Assembly (NCBI GenBank): GCA_934590165.1
Contig: CAKTOO010000015.1
Location: 1 to 64,000, forward strand
Length of the DNA stretch: 64,000 nucleotides
Direction: 5' to 3'
DNA from: an uncultured Dysosmobacter sp.
GTDB taxonomy: Bacteria > Bacillota > Clostridia > Oscillospirales > Oscillospiraceae
How positions within the stretch are numbered: the stretch's first letter is position 1; every line of letters begins with the position of its first letter. A program made the position numbers and the translations under genes. Under the pieces are notes generated by a model, which saw nothing but the letters and a program-made list of their open reading frames with translations, was not told where the DNA came from and ran no database searches. This document shows, in pieces, positions 7,793 through 16,911 of the stretch.

Positions 7793-9211
7793 ATGTCCAA
7801 AGACCGTTATGAATCCCCACTGGCGTCCCGGTACGCCTCTCCCTTCATGCTGCATCTGTTCTCCGCCGACATGCGCATCCAGACCTGGCGCCGGCTGTGG
7901 GTGGCCCTGGCCCGGGCGGAGCACAACCTGGGGCTCCCCGTCACCAGCCAGCAGGTGGCGGAGCTGGAGGCCCACATCACCGACATTGACTACGACTGCG
8001 CCGCGGCACGGGAAAAGGAAGTCCGCCACGACGTCATGGCCCATGTATACACCTACGGCAAAGCGGCTCCCTCCGCCGCCGGCATCATTCACCTGGGCGC
8101 CACCAGCTGCTACGTCACCGACAACGCCGACCTCATCATTTACCGGGAGGGCCTGCGGTATCTCCGGGGCGAGCTCATCGCGGTGCTGGCCAACCTCTCC
8201 AAGTTCGCCGACACCTACAAGGCCACGCCCACCCTGGGCTACACCCACTATCAGCCCGCCCAGCTGGTGACGGTAGGCAAGCGGGCCACCCTCTGGATGC
8301 AGGACCTGCTGGCCGACCTGGAGGAGCTGGACTTTGTGCTGGATAACATGAAATTCCTGGGCTGCCGGGGCACCACCGGCACCGAGGCCAGCTTTATGGA
8401 CCTGTTTGAGGGCGACGGCGAAAAGATCGACGAGATGAACCGCCAGATCAGCGCCGAGTTCGGCTTTGACAAGTGCTTCCCCGTCTGCGGCCAGACCTAT
8501 CCCCGGAAGGTGGACAGCCGCATCCTGAACTGCCTTTCCTCCATTGCCCAGAGCTGCTACCGCATGGCCAACGACATCCGCCTGCTCCAGCACGACCGGC
8601 AGGTGGAAGAGCCCTTTGAAAAGAACCAGATTGGCTCCTCCGCCATGGCCTATAAGCGCAACCCCATGCGGTCCGAGCGCATCTGCTCCCTCAGCCGCTA
8701 TCTCATGGCCGACGCCATGAACGCCCCCATGACCGCCTCCGTTCAGTGGCTGGAGCGGACATTGGATGACTCCGCCAACCGCCGCATCTCCATGCCGGAG
8801 GGCTTCCTGTGCGCCGACGCCATTTTGCGCCTGGCCCAGAACGTCACCGACGGCCTCCATGTCAACGAAAAAGTCGTGGACGCCACGGTGCGGGAGTATC
8901 TGCCCTTCATCGCCACGGAAAACCTGATGATGGAGGCTGTGAAGCGGGGCGGTAACCGCCAGGAACTCCATGAGATCATCCGCACCTGCTCCATGGCCGC
9001 CACCGCCCGGATGAAGGAGGGCGAGAAGTGCGACCTCCTCAGCCGTCTGGCCGCGGAGCCCGCCTTCGGCATGACCGAGGCGGAGATGGAAGCCATCCTG
9101 ACCCCCAGCGCCTACATTGGCCGCTGCCCGGAGCAGGTGGACACCTTCCTCCGCCAGGTGCAGCCCCTGCTGAGCCAGGCCAGCGAGGAAAAGCCGGAGA
9201 TCAACCTGTAA
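7793..9211 (+). CDS. purB: Adenylosuccinate lyase
   Basis: A 472-residue member of the fumarase/aspartase superfamily that acts twice in purine synthesis: on SAICAR and on adenylosuccinate. The signature GSSAMAYKRNPMRSE lies near residues 283-297 and THYQPAQ near residue 155 provides the conserved His region. The 472-residue length fits the longer, human-like lyase form found in many Clostridia. An AAAGG lies ten bases before the ATG. It works with purA, 280 bases upstream, to complete AMP synthesis. Confidence 0.96.
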   Translation: MSKDRYESPLASRYASPFMLHLFSADMRIQTWRRLWVALARAEHNLGLPVTSQQVAELEAHITDIDYDCAAAREKEVRHDVMAHVYTYGKAAPSAAGIIHLGATSCYVTDNADLIIYREGLRYLRGELIAVLANLSKFADTYKATPTLGYTHYQPAQLVTVGKRATLWMQDLLADLEELDFVLDNMKFLGCRGTTGTEASFMDLFEGDGEKIDEMNRQISAEFGFDKCFPVCGQTYPRKVDSRILNCLSSIAQSCYRMANDIRLLQHDRQVEEPFEKNQIGSSAMAYKRNPMRSERICSLSRYLMADAMNAPMTASVQWLERTLDDSANRRISMPEGFLCADAILRLAQNVTDGLHVNEKVVDATVREYLPFIATENLMMEAVKRGGNRQELHEIIRTCSMAATARMKEGEKCDLLSRLAAEPAFGMTEAEMEAILTPSAYIGRCPEQVDTFLRQVQPLLSQASEEKPEINL

Positions 9212-9216
9212 AAGAG

Positions 9217-9256
9217 AAACACGTGCCGCCACGCTTTCGTAGCGGCACGTGTTTTT
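9217..9256. terminator. Bidirectional terminator between purB and the LysR gene
   Basis: A 13-bp stem (9217-9229 with 9242-9254) is followed by T5 on the plus strand, with the convergent LysR gene ending at 9260. Confidence 0.88.
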
Positions 9257-9259
9257 GCT

Positions 9260-10189
9260 TTACGCCCCGGCAAACTGTTGGAAAAAATCCTCATACAGTT
9301 CGATGCAGTCACCGTGCTCCCGCAGTTCTGTCAAAACGCTCCGCAGACAGGTCAGAAACCGGACCGACGCGGGCCTGCGGATGCTGTCCGCGGTATACAG
9401 GCAGCAGGTCACGCGCCGTGGCACCTCCATATCCAGGGAATGGCATACCACATCGCCATCCTCCGCCAATCCCCTGCCCACGCTGGCAGGCACGATGGAC
9501 CATCCGCCCCGGCGGACAAAGTACAATATCTGGCTCATGATCTCCACCCGGACCTGCGGCACGCTGTTTTTCCCAAAAGCGGCTTCATGCCACTGGTTAT
9601 AGCTCTTGAACCATCCGGTGTAGATCTCACGCCGGGGGTCCAGCTCCTGTAAGGACATACGGCGGGACTCTGACGCGGCCCCAGTGCACACCAACACCAT
9701 GGGCTCCGAAAACACAGGGCTGCTCAATACGCCCCGGGGCAGTTCCGGTGAAAAGGCAAAGGCCAGATCTGTCTCCCGCCGCTCCAGGCTGGCACAAACC
9801 GGCAGCGTCGGCAGGTCCTGGACCTCCAAGACGGTCTCCCGGTTTTGCTGCATGAACCGCTCGTAGACAGGCGTCATCAGGTAAGTGCCCACACTGTTCA
9901 GGGAAGACACCCGCAGCTTTTCCGGTACCGCCTGAGTCCCCACCTCCCGCATCTGGCGGATAATGCTCCGGTATTGCAGGGCCAGGTCATAAAACCGCCG
10001 CCCGGCCTCGGTCAGGGAAAGCTCCCGCTGTCCCTTTCCCCGCGCCAGCAGCGTGCAGCTGGTCTCCTGCTCCAGTGTCTTCAGTTTCGTGCTCAGGGAC
10101 GGCTGGCTGATAAACAGCTTTTCCGCGGCTTTGGAAATGCTCTTCGCCTCACAGATGGCCACAAAGGCCTCGATCTCCTCCGTTGTCAT
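9260..10189 (-). CDS. LysR family transcriptional regulator
   Basis: A 309-residue protein with a LysR winged-helix DNA-binding domain at residues 1-65 (IEAFVAICEAKSISKAAEKL, then ISQPSLSTKLKTLE) and a periplasmic-binding-like effector domain behind it. It is transcribed away from an EamA-type exporter, and the two promoters overlap at their -35 elements, so it very likely controls that transporter and itself. The effector is unknown; the binding domain gives no reliable ligand clue. The start gives the normal family N-terminus. Confidence 0.92.
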   Translation of the reverse strand: MTTEEIEAFVAICEAKSISKAAEKLFISQPSLSTKLKTLEQETSCTLLARGKGQRELSLTEAGRRFYDLALQYRSIIRQMREVGTQAVPEKLRVSSLNSVGTYLMTPVYERFMQQNRETVLEVQDLPTLPVCASLERRETDLAFAFSPELPRGVLSSPVFSEPMVLVCTGAASESRRMSLQELDPRREIYTGWFKSYNQWHEAAFGKNSVPQVRVEIMSQILYFVRRGGWSIVPASVGRGLAEDGDVVCHSLDMEVPRRVTCCLYTADSIRRPASVRFLTCLRSVLTELREHGDCIELYEDFFQQFAGA

Positions 10190-10227
10190 AGCGGTCCCTC
10201 TCTCCCAAAATATAGAATTTATTCAAT

Positions 10228-10256
10228 ATTATACAAGTTTTTTTCGTATTTTACAA
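10228..10256 (-). promoter_or_regulatory. Promoter of the LysR gene
   Basis: Minus-strand TTGTAA (10251-10256) and TATAAT (10228-10233) are 17 bases apart. The -35 overlaps that of the divergent exporter gene, and the AT-rich 10211-10233 stretch, with GAAT-TT-ATTC, is a plausible LysR contact site. Confidence 0.75.
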
Positions 10257-10278
10257 GGTCCGCCCCACCGGATATACT
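10250..10278 (+). promoter_or_regulatory. Promoter of the EamA exporter gene
   Basis: TTTACA (10250-10255) and TATACT (10273-10278) are 17 bases apart. The hexamer overlaps the opposite-strand -35 of the LysR gene by five bases, so the two promoters probably compete. Confidence 0.75.
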
Positions 10279-10316
10279 GGGGGCAGAACTACTTCCAAGG
10301 AGGAGGAACGCCGCAC

Positions 10317-11198
10317 ATGCTTCGCCGTCCAAGCCTGCCGGTCCTGGCCGCCTGTGCCGGTCAGACCATCTGGGGCTTCAGTTATCTGTTTATCCGCGTG
10401 GCCCTGCGCTATGCGCAGCCGGATGTCATGCTGGCCATGCGGTTCGTCTTGGCCTTTCTGCTCATCAACATTCCCCTTCTGACGGGGCGCCAGAAGATCT
10501 CCCTGAAGGGAAAACCCCTGAAGCCGCTGGTGCTGTTTGCCATCGCGGAGCCTCTGTACTTTCTGGCGGAGAGCTACGCCGTTCTTTACACCAACTCCAC
10601 TTTTACCGGCGTGATGCTGGCAGTATCACCCATTGGCTCCATCGCTCTGGCCGCTCTTTTGCTGCGGGAATTCCCCTCCAAGCGGCAGCTGCTGTTCTGC
10701 CTGCTGCCCATTACCGGCGTCATCCTCATCACGTTGTCCGGCAGCTCTTTGGGCATCGTAACGCCCAAAGGCGCTTTTTTCCTGGCGGCCACCTGCCTGG
10801 TGTCGGCGTCCATGCGGACGCTCAACCGCCTGTCCGCCCAATCCTACACCTCCTTTGAGCGCACGTATTTCATTATGCTCTCCGGCGCCGTCGTCTTTTT
10901 CGTCATCGCTCTGGTCCGGTTCCGTGACCAGCCCCAGGTCCTTACGGAGCCCCTGTCCCATCCGCTTTTCCTGCTGGCCATTCTTGTTTTGAGCGTATTC
11001 TGCTCTGTGGCGGCGAACCTTCTGGTGAATTATGCCGCCGGCAATATGCCCGTGGCGACCTATTCCTCCTTCAGCACCATTACCACGGTCTGCTCCACAT
11101 TCTCCGGTGTGCTCTTCCTCCATGAGCCGCTGACGCTGGCCTCTTTGGCGGGAGCCATTTTGATCATCGTGGGTATTCGCCAGGTCCTGAAATCCTGA
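10317..11198 (+). CDS. EamA family (drug/metabolite) exporter
   Basis: A 293-residue polytopic protein with ten predicted membrane segments in two EamA repeats: the first begins PVLAACAGQTIWGFSYLFIR, the second FFLAATCLVSASMRTLNRL and ends near GAILIIVGIRQVL. Such transporters move small metabolites, often amino acids or nucleosides, but the substrate cannot be read from sequence. AAGGAGGAGG lies ten bases before the ATG at 10317; the longer open frame upstream crosses the promoter and is not used. It is probably regulated by the divergent LysR protein. Confidence 0.88.
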   Translation: MLRRPSLPVLAACAGQTIWGFSYLFIRVALRYAQPDVMLAMRFVLAFLLINIPLLTGRQKISLKGKPLKPLVLFAIAEPLYFLAESYAVLYTNSTFTGVMLAVSPIGSIALAALLLREFPSKRQLLFCLLPITGVILITLSGSSLGIVTPKGAFFLAATCLVSASMRTLNRLSAQSYTSFERTYFIMLSGAVVFFVIALVRFRDQPQVLTEPLSHPLFLLAILVLSVFCSVAANLLVNYAAGNMPVATYSSFSTITTVCSTFSGVLFLHEPLTLASLAGAILIIVGIRQVLKS

Positions 11199-11222
11199 AT
11201 CCGGCGGTTCTCCTTCTCTCAG

Positions 11223-11267
11223 AGCCACTTGTTTTTGTGGGGAAAACAAGTGGCTTCTCTCTTTTTT
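11223..11267 (+). terminator. Terminator after the exporter gene
   Basis: A 13-bp stem (11223-11235 with 11243-11255), loop of seven, then TCTCTC and T6. Confidence 0.85.
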
Positions 11268-11334
11268 GTAGAAAATATCCTGTCCCCGCGAAAAAAGCCC
11301 CTGTAAAATTCTTTCGATTTTGTCTGTTTTGACG

Positions 11335-11364
11335 TTGACAACTGTCCGTCCACGGTGGTAAACT
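11335..11364 (+). promoter_or_regulatory. Promoter of the asnB T-box transcript
   Basis: TTGACA (11335-11340) and TAAACT (11359-11364) are 18 bases apart, with TGG just before the -10 giving an extended -10 element. Confidence 0.7.
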
Positions 11365-11384
11365 CCAAACATCAATTCAAACAT

Positions 11385-11660
11385 CGACAACGGCGTTGAT
11401 GGAGAAAAGTACCGCAGAAGTTCCGTTTCAGTGAGCGGGAGACAGTGGAAATCCCGTACAAAGAGTCTGCGCGAAGAACACTCCGTAGCTGCAATCTGAA
11501 CGCGGTTTCCGCTAGTAAGTGCGACGAGTTGTGATCGTTACATCACACGGGCTTGTTGGAGCCTTGAAGGTGACCGTTCCTGTAAAGGGAAGGTAAATTA
11601 GGTGGCACCGCGGATAGCAGCTATTCGTCCTAAAATTTTTAGGAGATAGCTGCGTTTTTT
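11385..11660 (+). promoter_or_regulatory. T-box riboswitch leader, tRNA-Asn specific
   Basis: Stem I starts near GGAG (11401-11404), which pairs with CTCC (11481-11484); the specifier loop carries AGTA (11408-11411) and the codon AAC (11477-11479), for asparagine. The T-box sequence GGTGGCACCGCG ends at 11612; its TGGC would pair with the GCCA end of tRNA-Asn, which has G at position 73, agreeing with the specifier. The terminator (11617-11660) has two stacked stems, GCAGCTAT/ATAGCTGC and TCCTAAAA/TTTTAGGA, then T6. Uncharged tRNA-Asn should allow reading into asnB. Confidence 0.93.
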
Positions 11661-11721
11661 GTTATGTGCCGTTTTTGTCCTTTCGGGCAGCCGGCGGCAC
11701 AAAATTCTGGAGGTGCTTGTT

Positions 11722-13302
11722 ATGTGTTCCATCATGGGTTTTTCCAAGAAGACCTATACCAAAGAAGAGATTCAGCCCTATTTTGACCGTACAAAGTCCC
11801 GTGGCCCCGACATGAGCCGCATCATCGAAACCCCCTCCGGCTACCTGTGCTTCCACCGTCTGGCTATCATGGGCCTGACGGAGGCCGGTATGCAGCCCTT
11901 CGAGCTGGACGGTGACTATGTGGTCTGCAACGGCGAGATCTACGGCTTCCGCCCCCTGAAGCGGCAGTTGTCCCAAAAGTACGAATTCAAGAGCGGCAGC
12001 GACTGTGAGATCCTGCTCCCCCTGTTCCATGAATACGGCCTGTCCATGTTCTCCCGTCTGGACGCCGAGTTTGCCCTCATCATTTACGATTCCATGACCG
12101 ATTCCCTGGTGGCCGCCCGGGACCCCATCGGCATCCGGCCCCTGTTTTACGGCTATGACAAGGACGGCGCCATCATGTTCGCCAGCGAAGCCAAGAACCT
12201 GGTGGGCCTGTGCGACGAGGTGTGCCCCTTCCCTCCCGGTCATTATTATGCTTACGGCAAGTTCATCCGCTACGCGGACCTGACCACCGTGAAGAAGTAC
12301 ACCACCGACGATTTGGAAACCGTCTGCCACAACATCCGCAACAAGCTCATCGCCGGTGTGGATAAGCGGCTGGACGCCGACGCCCCTCTGGGCTTCCTGC
12401 TCTCCGGCGGTCTGGACTCCTCTCTGGTATGCGCCATCTCCTCCCTCATTCTGGGCAAGAAGATCCGCACCTTCGCAATCGGCATGGACAAAGACGCCAT
12501 TGACCTGAAATATGCCCGGGAGGTCGCCGATTTCATCGGCGCCGACCATACAGAGGTCTTCATGACCCGCCAGCAGGTGCTGGACTCCCTGGAGGAGGTC
12601 ATCGCCATGCTGGGCACCTGGGACATCACCACCATCCGGGCCAGCATGGGCATGTATCTTTGCTGCAAGGCCATCCACGAGCAGACCGACATCCGGGTGC
12701 TGCTGACCGGTGAGATCTCCGATGAACTGTTCGGCTACAAGTACACGGACTTTGCCCCCAGCGCCCAGGCTTTCCAGGAGGAAGCCAAGAAGCGTGTGGA
12801 TGAACTGTACATGTACGATGTGCTGCGGGCGGACCGCTGTATCTCCGTCAACTCTCTGGAGGCCCGGGTCCCCTTCGGCGATCTGGATTTCGTAAAGTAC
12901 GTCATGAGCATCGACCCCAAGCTGAAGCTCAACACTTACGACATGGGCAAATACCTGCTGCGCCACGCCTTTGAAAACGACCACCTGCTGCCCGACGATA
13001 TCCTCTGGCGCCAGAAGGCCGCCTTCTCCGACGCTGTGGGCCACTCCATGGTGGATGACCTGAAAGCCTACGCCGAGGAGAAGTACACCGACGAGGAGTT
13101 TGAGACCCTCCGCCGCAAATACGATTACTGCACACCCTTCACCAAGGAGAGTCTGCTGTACCGGGAGATCTTCGAGAAGTACTATCCCGGCCAGGCGCCC
13201 ATGATCAAGGACTTCTGGATGCCCAACAAGAGCTGGGAAGGCTGCAACGTCAACGACCCCTCCGCCCGCGTTTTGGCAAACTACGGTGCCAGCGGCCAAT
13301 AA
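11722..13302 (+). CDS. asnB: Asparagine synthetase (glutamine-hydrolysing)
   Basis: A 526-residue AsnB with the glutaminase domain first: Cys2 becomes the N-terminal nucleophile after Met removal, followed by KSRGPD and CNGEIYGF. The synthetase domain has the pyrophosphate loop SGGLDSS at residues 228-234 and LTGEISDELFGY. It amidates aspartate with ATP and glutamine. The ATG at 11722 is chosen because it gives the essential Cys2 and follows TGGAGG; an upstream in-frame ATG lies inside the terminator. Controlled by the Asn T-box; glutamine synthetase follows 87 bases downstream. Confidence 0.96.
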   Translation: MCSIMGFSKKTYTKEEIQPYFDRTKSRGPDMSRIIETPSGYLCFHRLAIMGLTEAGMQPFELDGDYVVCNGEIYGFRPLKRQLSQKYEFKSGSDCEILLPLFHEYGLSMFSRLDAEFALIIYDSMTDSLVAARDPIGIRPLFYGYDKDGAIMFASEAKNLVGLCDEVCPFPPGHYYAYGKFIRYADLTTVKKYTTDDLETVCHNIRNKLIAGVDKRLDADAPLGFLLSGGLDSSLVCAISSLILGKKIRTFAIGMDKDAIDLKYAREVADFIGADHTEVFMTRQQVLDSLEEVIAMLGTWDITTIRASMGMYLCCKAIHEQTDIRVLLTGEISDELFGYKYTDFAPSAQAFQEEAKKRVDELYMYDVLRADRCISVNSLEARVPFGDLDFVKYVMSIDPKLKLNTYDMGKYLLRHAFENDHLLPDDILWRQKAAFSDAVGHSMVDDLKAYAEEKYTDEEFETLRRKYDYCTPFTKESLLYREIFEKYYPGQAPMIKDFWMPNKSWEGCNVNDPSARVLANYGASGQ

Positions 13303-13316
13303 TCGCCCGCATTTTT

Positions 13317-13358
13317 ATAGGTATTACCTATTGCATCTCTCTCATTTTATGATAGGAT
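13317..13358 (+). promoter_or_regulatory. Possible glnN promoter and adjoining dyad
   Basis: TTGCAT (13331-13336) and TAGGAT (13353-13358) are 16 bases apart. ATAGGT and ACCTAT (13317-13322, 13326-13331) form a short dyad beside the -35. No GlnR-type site is recognisable. Read-through from asnB is also possible since no terminator separates them. Confidence 0.4.
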
Positions 13359-13389
13359 TCTTATTAAGGATAAATAGGAGGATAAACGT

Positions 13390-15477
13390 ATGAGTACCAC
13401 CTTGAAACTCCCCGAACTGTTCGGCAGCATGGTCTTTAACGAGGAGACCATGAAGGAGCGCCTTTCTTCCGCATCTTACAAGTCCTGGAAAAAATGCGTC
13501 ACAGAAGGCACCTCTCTGGATATTTCCACTGCTAATGAGATCGCCGAGGCCATGAAGCAGTGGGCCGTGGAAAAGGGCGCCACCCATTTCACCCATTGGT
13601 TCCAGCCCATGACCGGCGTCACCGCCGAGAAGCACGACAGCTTCATCTCTCCCGTGGGCGGCGGCAAGATCATCATGGAGTTCTCCGGCAAGGAGCTGGT
13701 CCGGGGCGAGCCCGACGCCTCCTCCTTCCCCTCCGGCGGCCTCCGCGCCACCTTTGAGGCCCGGGGCTACACCGCCTGGGACCCCACCTCCTTCGCGTTC
13801 ATCAAGGAAGGTTCCCTGTGCATCCCCACCATTTTCTGCTCTTACTCCGGCCACGCGCTGGATAAGAAGACCCCCCTGCTGCGCTCCATGGATGAGGTCT
13901 CCCGCCAGGCCATCCGCATCCTGCGGCTGTTCGGCGACACTGAGACCAAGCGGGTCACCGCCCAGGTGGGCCCCGAGCAGGAGTATTTCCTCATCGACAA
14001 GGAACTGTACAACAAGCGCGAGGACCTGCGCATGACTGGCCGGACGCTGTTCGGTGCCAAGCCTCCCCGCGGCCAGGAGCTGGAGGACCATTACTTCGGC
14101 GCCATCAAGCCCCGGGTCGCCGCTTACATGAAGGAGCTGGACGAGACATTGTGGTCCCTGGGTGTCCTCTCCAAGACCAAGCACAACGAGGTAGCCCCCT
14201 CTCAGCATGAGATGGCCCCCATCTTCTCCGACGCCAACACCGCCTGCGACCACAACCAGCTGGCCATGGAGGTCATGAAGAAGGTGGCCGACAAGCACGG
14301 CCTCGTCTGCCTGCTCCATGAAAAGCCCTTCGCCGGCGTCAACGGCTCCGGCAAGCACGACAACTGGTCTCTGGGCACCGATACCGGCAAGAACCTGTTC
14401 AAGCCCGGCTCCACCCCCAGCCAGAACGCCCAGTTCCTGCTGTTCCTGGCCGCTTTTGTCAAGGGCGTTGACGAGTATCAGGACTTCCTGCGGGCCACCG
14501 TTGCCTTCGCCGGCAACGACCACCGTCTGGGCGCCCAGGAGGCTCCTCCCGCGGTCCTGTCCATCTTCCTGGGCGACGAGCTCAACGGCGTGGTGAAGTC
14601 CATCATCCAGGGCACGGAGTTCAAGGAGGCTGGCAAGCGCAACCTGCAGATCGGCGTGGATGTGCTGCCTGCCATTCCTCAGGACAACACCGACCGCAAC
14701 CGCACCTCTCCCATGGCCTTTACCGGCAACAAGTTTGAGTTCCGTATGCTGGGCTCCTCCCAGTCCATTTCCGGCCCCAACATTGCCCTGAACACCATGA
14801 TGGCCGAGGAGCTGAAGCAGTTCGCCGACCAGCTGGAGGGTTCCTCCGTCTTCCAGGCCGACCTCCACGCCCTCATCAAGAAGGTGTTTACCGAGCATCA
14901 GCGCATCATCTTCAATGGCAACGGCTATGACGATTCCTGGATCGCCGAGGCGGAGAAGCGGGGCCTGTGCAACCTGACCTCCACCGCCGACGCCCTGCCC
15001 ATGTACACCGCCAAGAAGAACGTGGACCTGTTCGTCAACCACGGCATCTACACCGAGGAAGAGATCAACGCCCGTGCCGAGATCCACATTGAGAACTATT
15101 CCACCGTCATCGCCATCGAGGCCAACACCATGGTGGATATGATCCGTCACGACATCCTGCCCGCTGTTTCCGCCTACGCCACCGACCTGTGCGAACGGGC
15201 CGACAGCAAGAGCGCCCTGGGTGTCAGCAGCAAGTATGAGACTGTTACCGCCAAGAATGTGGCTGAGTTGACCGACGCCCTGCTGGACGCCTGCGACAAG
15301 CTGGAGACTGACATCGCCGCCAAGCCTGAGGATGCCAAGGCCGCCATGGCATACAGCCATGACACCATCCTGGCTGATATGACCGACGCCCGTGCCGCTG
15401 CCGACAAGCTGGAGGCCATCACCGCCAAGGAATACTGGCCCTTCCCCGTATATTCTGATCTGCTGTTCTCCGTGTAA
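13390..15477 (+). CDS. glnN: Type III glutamine synthetase
   Basis: A 695-residue GSIII, much longer than GSI (about 450). It ligates ammonium to glutamate with ATP. Family features include ATHFTHWFQPMTG (about residue 62), VGPEQEYFL with metal-binding Glu residues (about 196), NEVAPSQHEMAPIF (about 267) and the EKPFAGVNGSGKHDNWS histidine region. GSIII is typical of Bacteroidetes, cyanobacteria and many Clostridia. AGGAGG lies nine bases before the ATG. With AsnB next door, it supplies the glutamine that AsnB uses. Confidence 0.97.
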   Translation: MSTTLKLPELFGSMVFNEETMKERLSSASYKSWKKCVTEGTSLDISTANEIAEAMKQWAVEKGATHFTHWFQPMTGVTAEKHDSFISPVGGGKIIMEFSGKELVRGEPDASSFPSGGLRATFEARGYTAWDPTSFAFIKEGSLCIPTIFCSYSGHALDKKTPLLRSMDEVSRQAIRILRLFGDTETKRVTAQVGPEQEYFLIDKELYNKREDLRMTGRTLFGAKPPRGQELEDHYFGAIKPRVAAYMKELDETLWSLGVLSKTKHNEVAPSQHEMAPIFSDANTACDHNQLAMEVMKKVADKHGLVCLLHEKPFAGVNGSGKHDNWSLGTDTGKNLFKPGSTPSQNAQFLLFLAAFVKGVDEYQDFLRATVAFAGNDHRLGAQEAPPAVLSIFLGDELNGVVKSIIQGTEFKEAGKRNLQIGVDVLPAIPQDNTDRNRTSPMAFTGNKFEFRMLGSSQSISGPNIALNTMMAEELKQFADQLEGSSVFQADLHALIKKVFTEHQRIIFNGNGYDDSWIAEAEKRGLCNLTSTADALPMYTAKKNVDLFVNHGIYTEEEINARAEIHIENYSTVIAIEANTMVDMIRHDILPAVSAYATDLCERADSKSALGVSSKYETVTAKNVAELTDALLDACDKLETDIAAKPEDAKAAMAYSHDTILADMTDARAAADKLEAITAKEYWPFPVYSDLLFSV

Positions 15478-15518
15478 GAGACTGACCGGATAACCCATTT
15501 TATTCTCCCTTTTGAAAA

Positions 15519-15577
15519 AACGAGCGCAATGGAGCGTGTGGTTCCCCTCCCACATCTTCATTGCACTCGTTTTTTTA
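15519..15577 (+). terminator. Terminator after glnN
   Basis: A long hairpin: ACGAG-GCAATG pairs with CATTGC-CTCGT with one mismatch, an inner TGTGG/CCACA stem, then T7 at 15571-15577. Confidence 0.8.
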
Positions 15578-15585
15578 TAAACATC

Positions 15586-15689
15586 GGGAACGGTCACCCT
15601 TTTCGTGTGACTTCCCCATTGTTCCCCTCTTTCTTTTCTTTTTTCACAGTGCGGAAACACCCCCGGTCCCTTTGACCGGGGGTGTTTCC
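15586..15689. terminator. Two further hairpins between glnN and lrgB
   Basis: One hairpin pairs GGGAAC with GTTCCC and GTCAC with GTGAC (about 15589-15627) before a pyrimidine-rich run; the second is a perfect 16-bp stem (15653-15668 with 15674-15689). They probably terminate the convergent lrgAB transcript on the minus strand or back up the glnN terminator. T-runs are poor. Confidence 0.5.
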
Positions 15690-15701
15690 ACCTAACTTAT
15701 T

Positions 15702-16391
15702 TTACAGCAGGACCCCAAAAAACAACGCCAGCGCTGTGGTGACAATGCCGCACAAGCCGATGGCGATGCCGCTCATGGCACCCTCGGTCTCTCCCATCTC
15801 CAGCGCCTTGGCAGTGCCCAAGGCATGGCTGCATGCCCCGATACCAAGCCCCGCCTCCACAGGATCCTTCACCCGGAGCAGCCGGATCATCAGCGGCGCG
15901 CAGAGATTGCCCACAATGCCGGTGAAAATCACCGCCACCGCTGTGATGGACACGATGCCGCCGTGGCTCTCCGCAATGGCGGAAGCAATGGGGGTGGTGA
16001 CGGATTTGGGCAGCAGTGAAGCCGTCAGAGCCGCGTCCAGGCCAAATACCCGGCACAATGCCCACACAGAGAGCACAGAGGTCACCGCGCCCACGGTGCA
16101 GCCCACCAGCACCGGCACCAGATTCTTTTTCAAAACATCCATCTTCGTATAAATGGACATGGCCACACATACGGTAGCGGGGGACAAGAACATGTTGATG
16201 ATGCTGCCGCCCACATAGTAATCCTCATAGGAGATGTGGAACACCGCCAACAGCGCAATGATCATCAGCGCCGCCAGCACAAGGCCATTGCAAATGACAA
16301 GGCCGCTCTTTTTCTGGATCTTCATGCCCAGTACATACGCCGCTACCGTCAGCGTGATGCCGAAAAAGGGCGATTGGAGCAGCTCTCTCAT
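15702..16391 (-). CDS. lrgB: LrgB family protein (CidB/LrgB)
   Basis: A 229-residue membrane protein with about seven hydrophobic helices and the LrgB hallmarks LPKSVTTPIA and GACSHALGTAKALE. LrgB and LrgA form the antiholin-like system of Staphylococcus; in Bacillus and plants related proteins move pyruvate or glycolate, so the transported molecule here is open. The ATG overlaps the lrgA stop (ATGA, 16388-16391) and follows GGAGG by nine bases. A longer open frame upstream is a shadow across lrgA and the promoter. Confidence 0.92.
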   Translation of the reverse strand: MRELLQSPFFGITLTVAAYVLGMKIQKKSGLVICNGLVLAALMIIALLAVFHISYEDYYVGGSIINMFLSPATVCVAMSIYTKMDVLKKNLVPVLVGCTVGAVTSVLSVWALCRVFGLDAALTASLLPKSVTTPIASAIAESHGGIVSITAVAVIFTGIVGNLCAPLMIRLLRVKDPVEAGLGIGACSHALGTAKALEMGETEGAMSGIAIGLCGIVTTALALFFGVLL

Positions 16392-16759
16392 TTTTTCTTT
16401 CCTCCGTTCATCAGCCGGATGGTCAGACGCACCGCCAGGACCGTGGCGGCAAAGGTGACTACCATGGATACCACGCACACTACGATCAGCGCCAGCAGAT
16501 TGCTGCGCAGCACATCCACGTATTTCATAATGGACACCACCGCCGGCACAAAGAAGAGGGGGAGATTCGCCAGCAGGAAATCGGATTTTTCCTGGATATG
16601 CTCCGTTTTCACGATCCGCAGCCCCAGCAGCGTCAGCAGCAGCACCATGCCGATGATACTGGCGGGCATGGTAAAGGGCAGCCCCTGTTCGATACACTGG
16701 CTGATCCAGCAGATGCCGAAAATGATCCCGATCTGTGTTAAAATTTTCAAAACGATCAC
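16388..16759 (-). CDS. lrgA: CidA/LrgA family holin-like protein
   Basis: A 123-residue protein with four membrane segments, the conserved PASIIGMVLLLTLL and a lysine-rich end, as in CidA/LrgA. It is the partner of LrgB and translationally coupled to it. The start is GTG at 16759 with a weak GGA site; a TTG at 16750 after AGGTGAT is an alternative. No LytSR two-component genes, the usual regulators, are in the window. Confidence 0.87.
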   Translation of the reverse strand: MIVLKILTQIGIIFGICWISQCIEQGLPFTMPASIIGMVLLLTLLGLRIVKTEHIQEKSDFLLANLPLFFVPAVVSIMKYVDVLRSNLLALIVVCVVSMVVTFAATVLAVRLTIRLMNGGKKK

Positions 16760-16785
16760 CTGATTTTCCGCAAAGATTCTTCCCT

Positions 16786-16814
16786 ATTGTAGAAGCCTCC
16801 CCGCCGGAAGTCAA
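16786..16814 (-). promoter_or_regulatory. Promoter of lrgAB
   Basis: Minus-strand TTGACT (16809-16814) and TACAAT (16786-16791) are 17 bases apart and 27 bases before the lrgA start. Confidence 0.78.
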
Positions 16815-16911
16815 ACCCAAGCGCCGCGGCAGCGCAATTTTCAGCATTTCGCCATAAGCTCCGCCCAGTGCGGCCCTATCGGCTGTTCACATTTATTTTA
16901 AACAACGCCTA

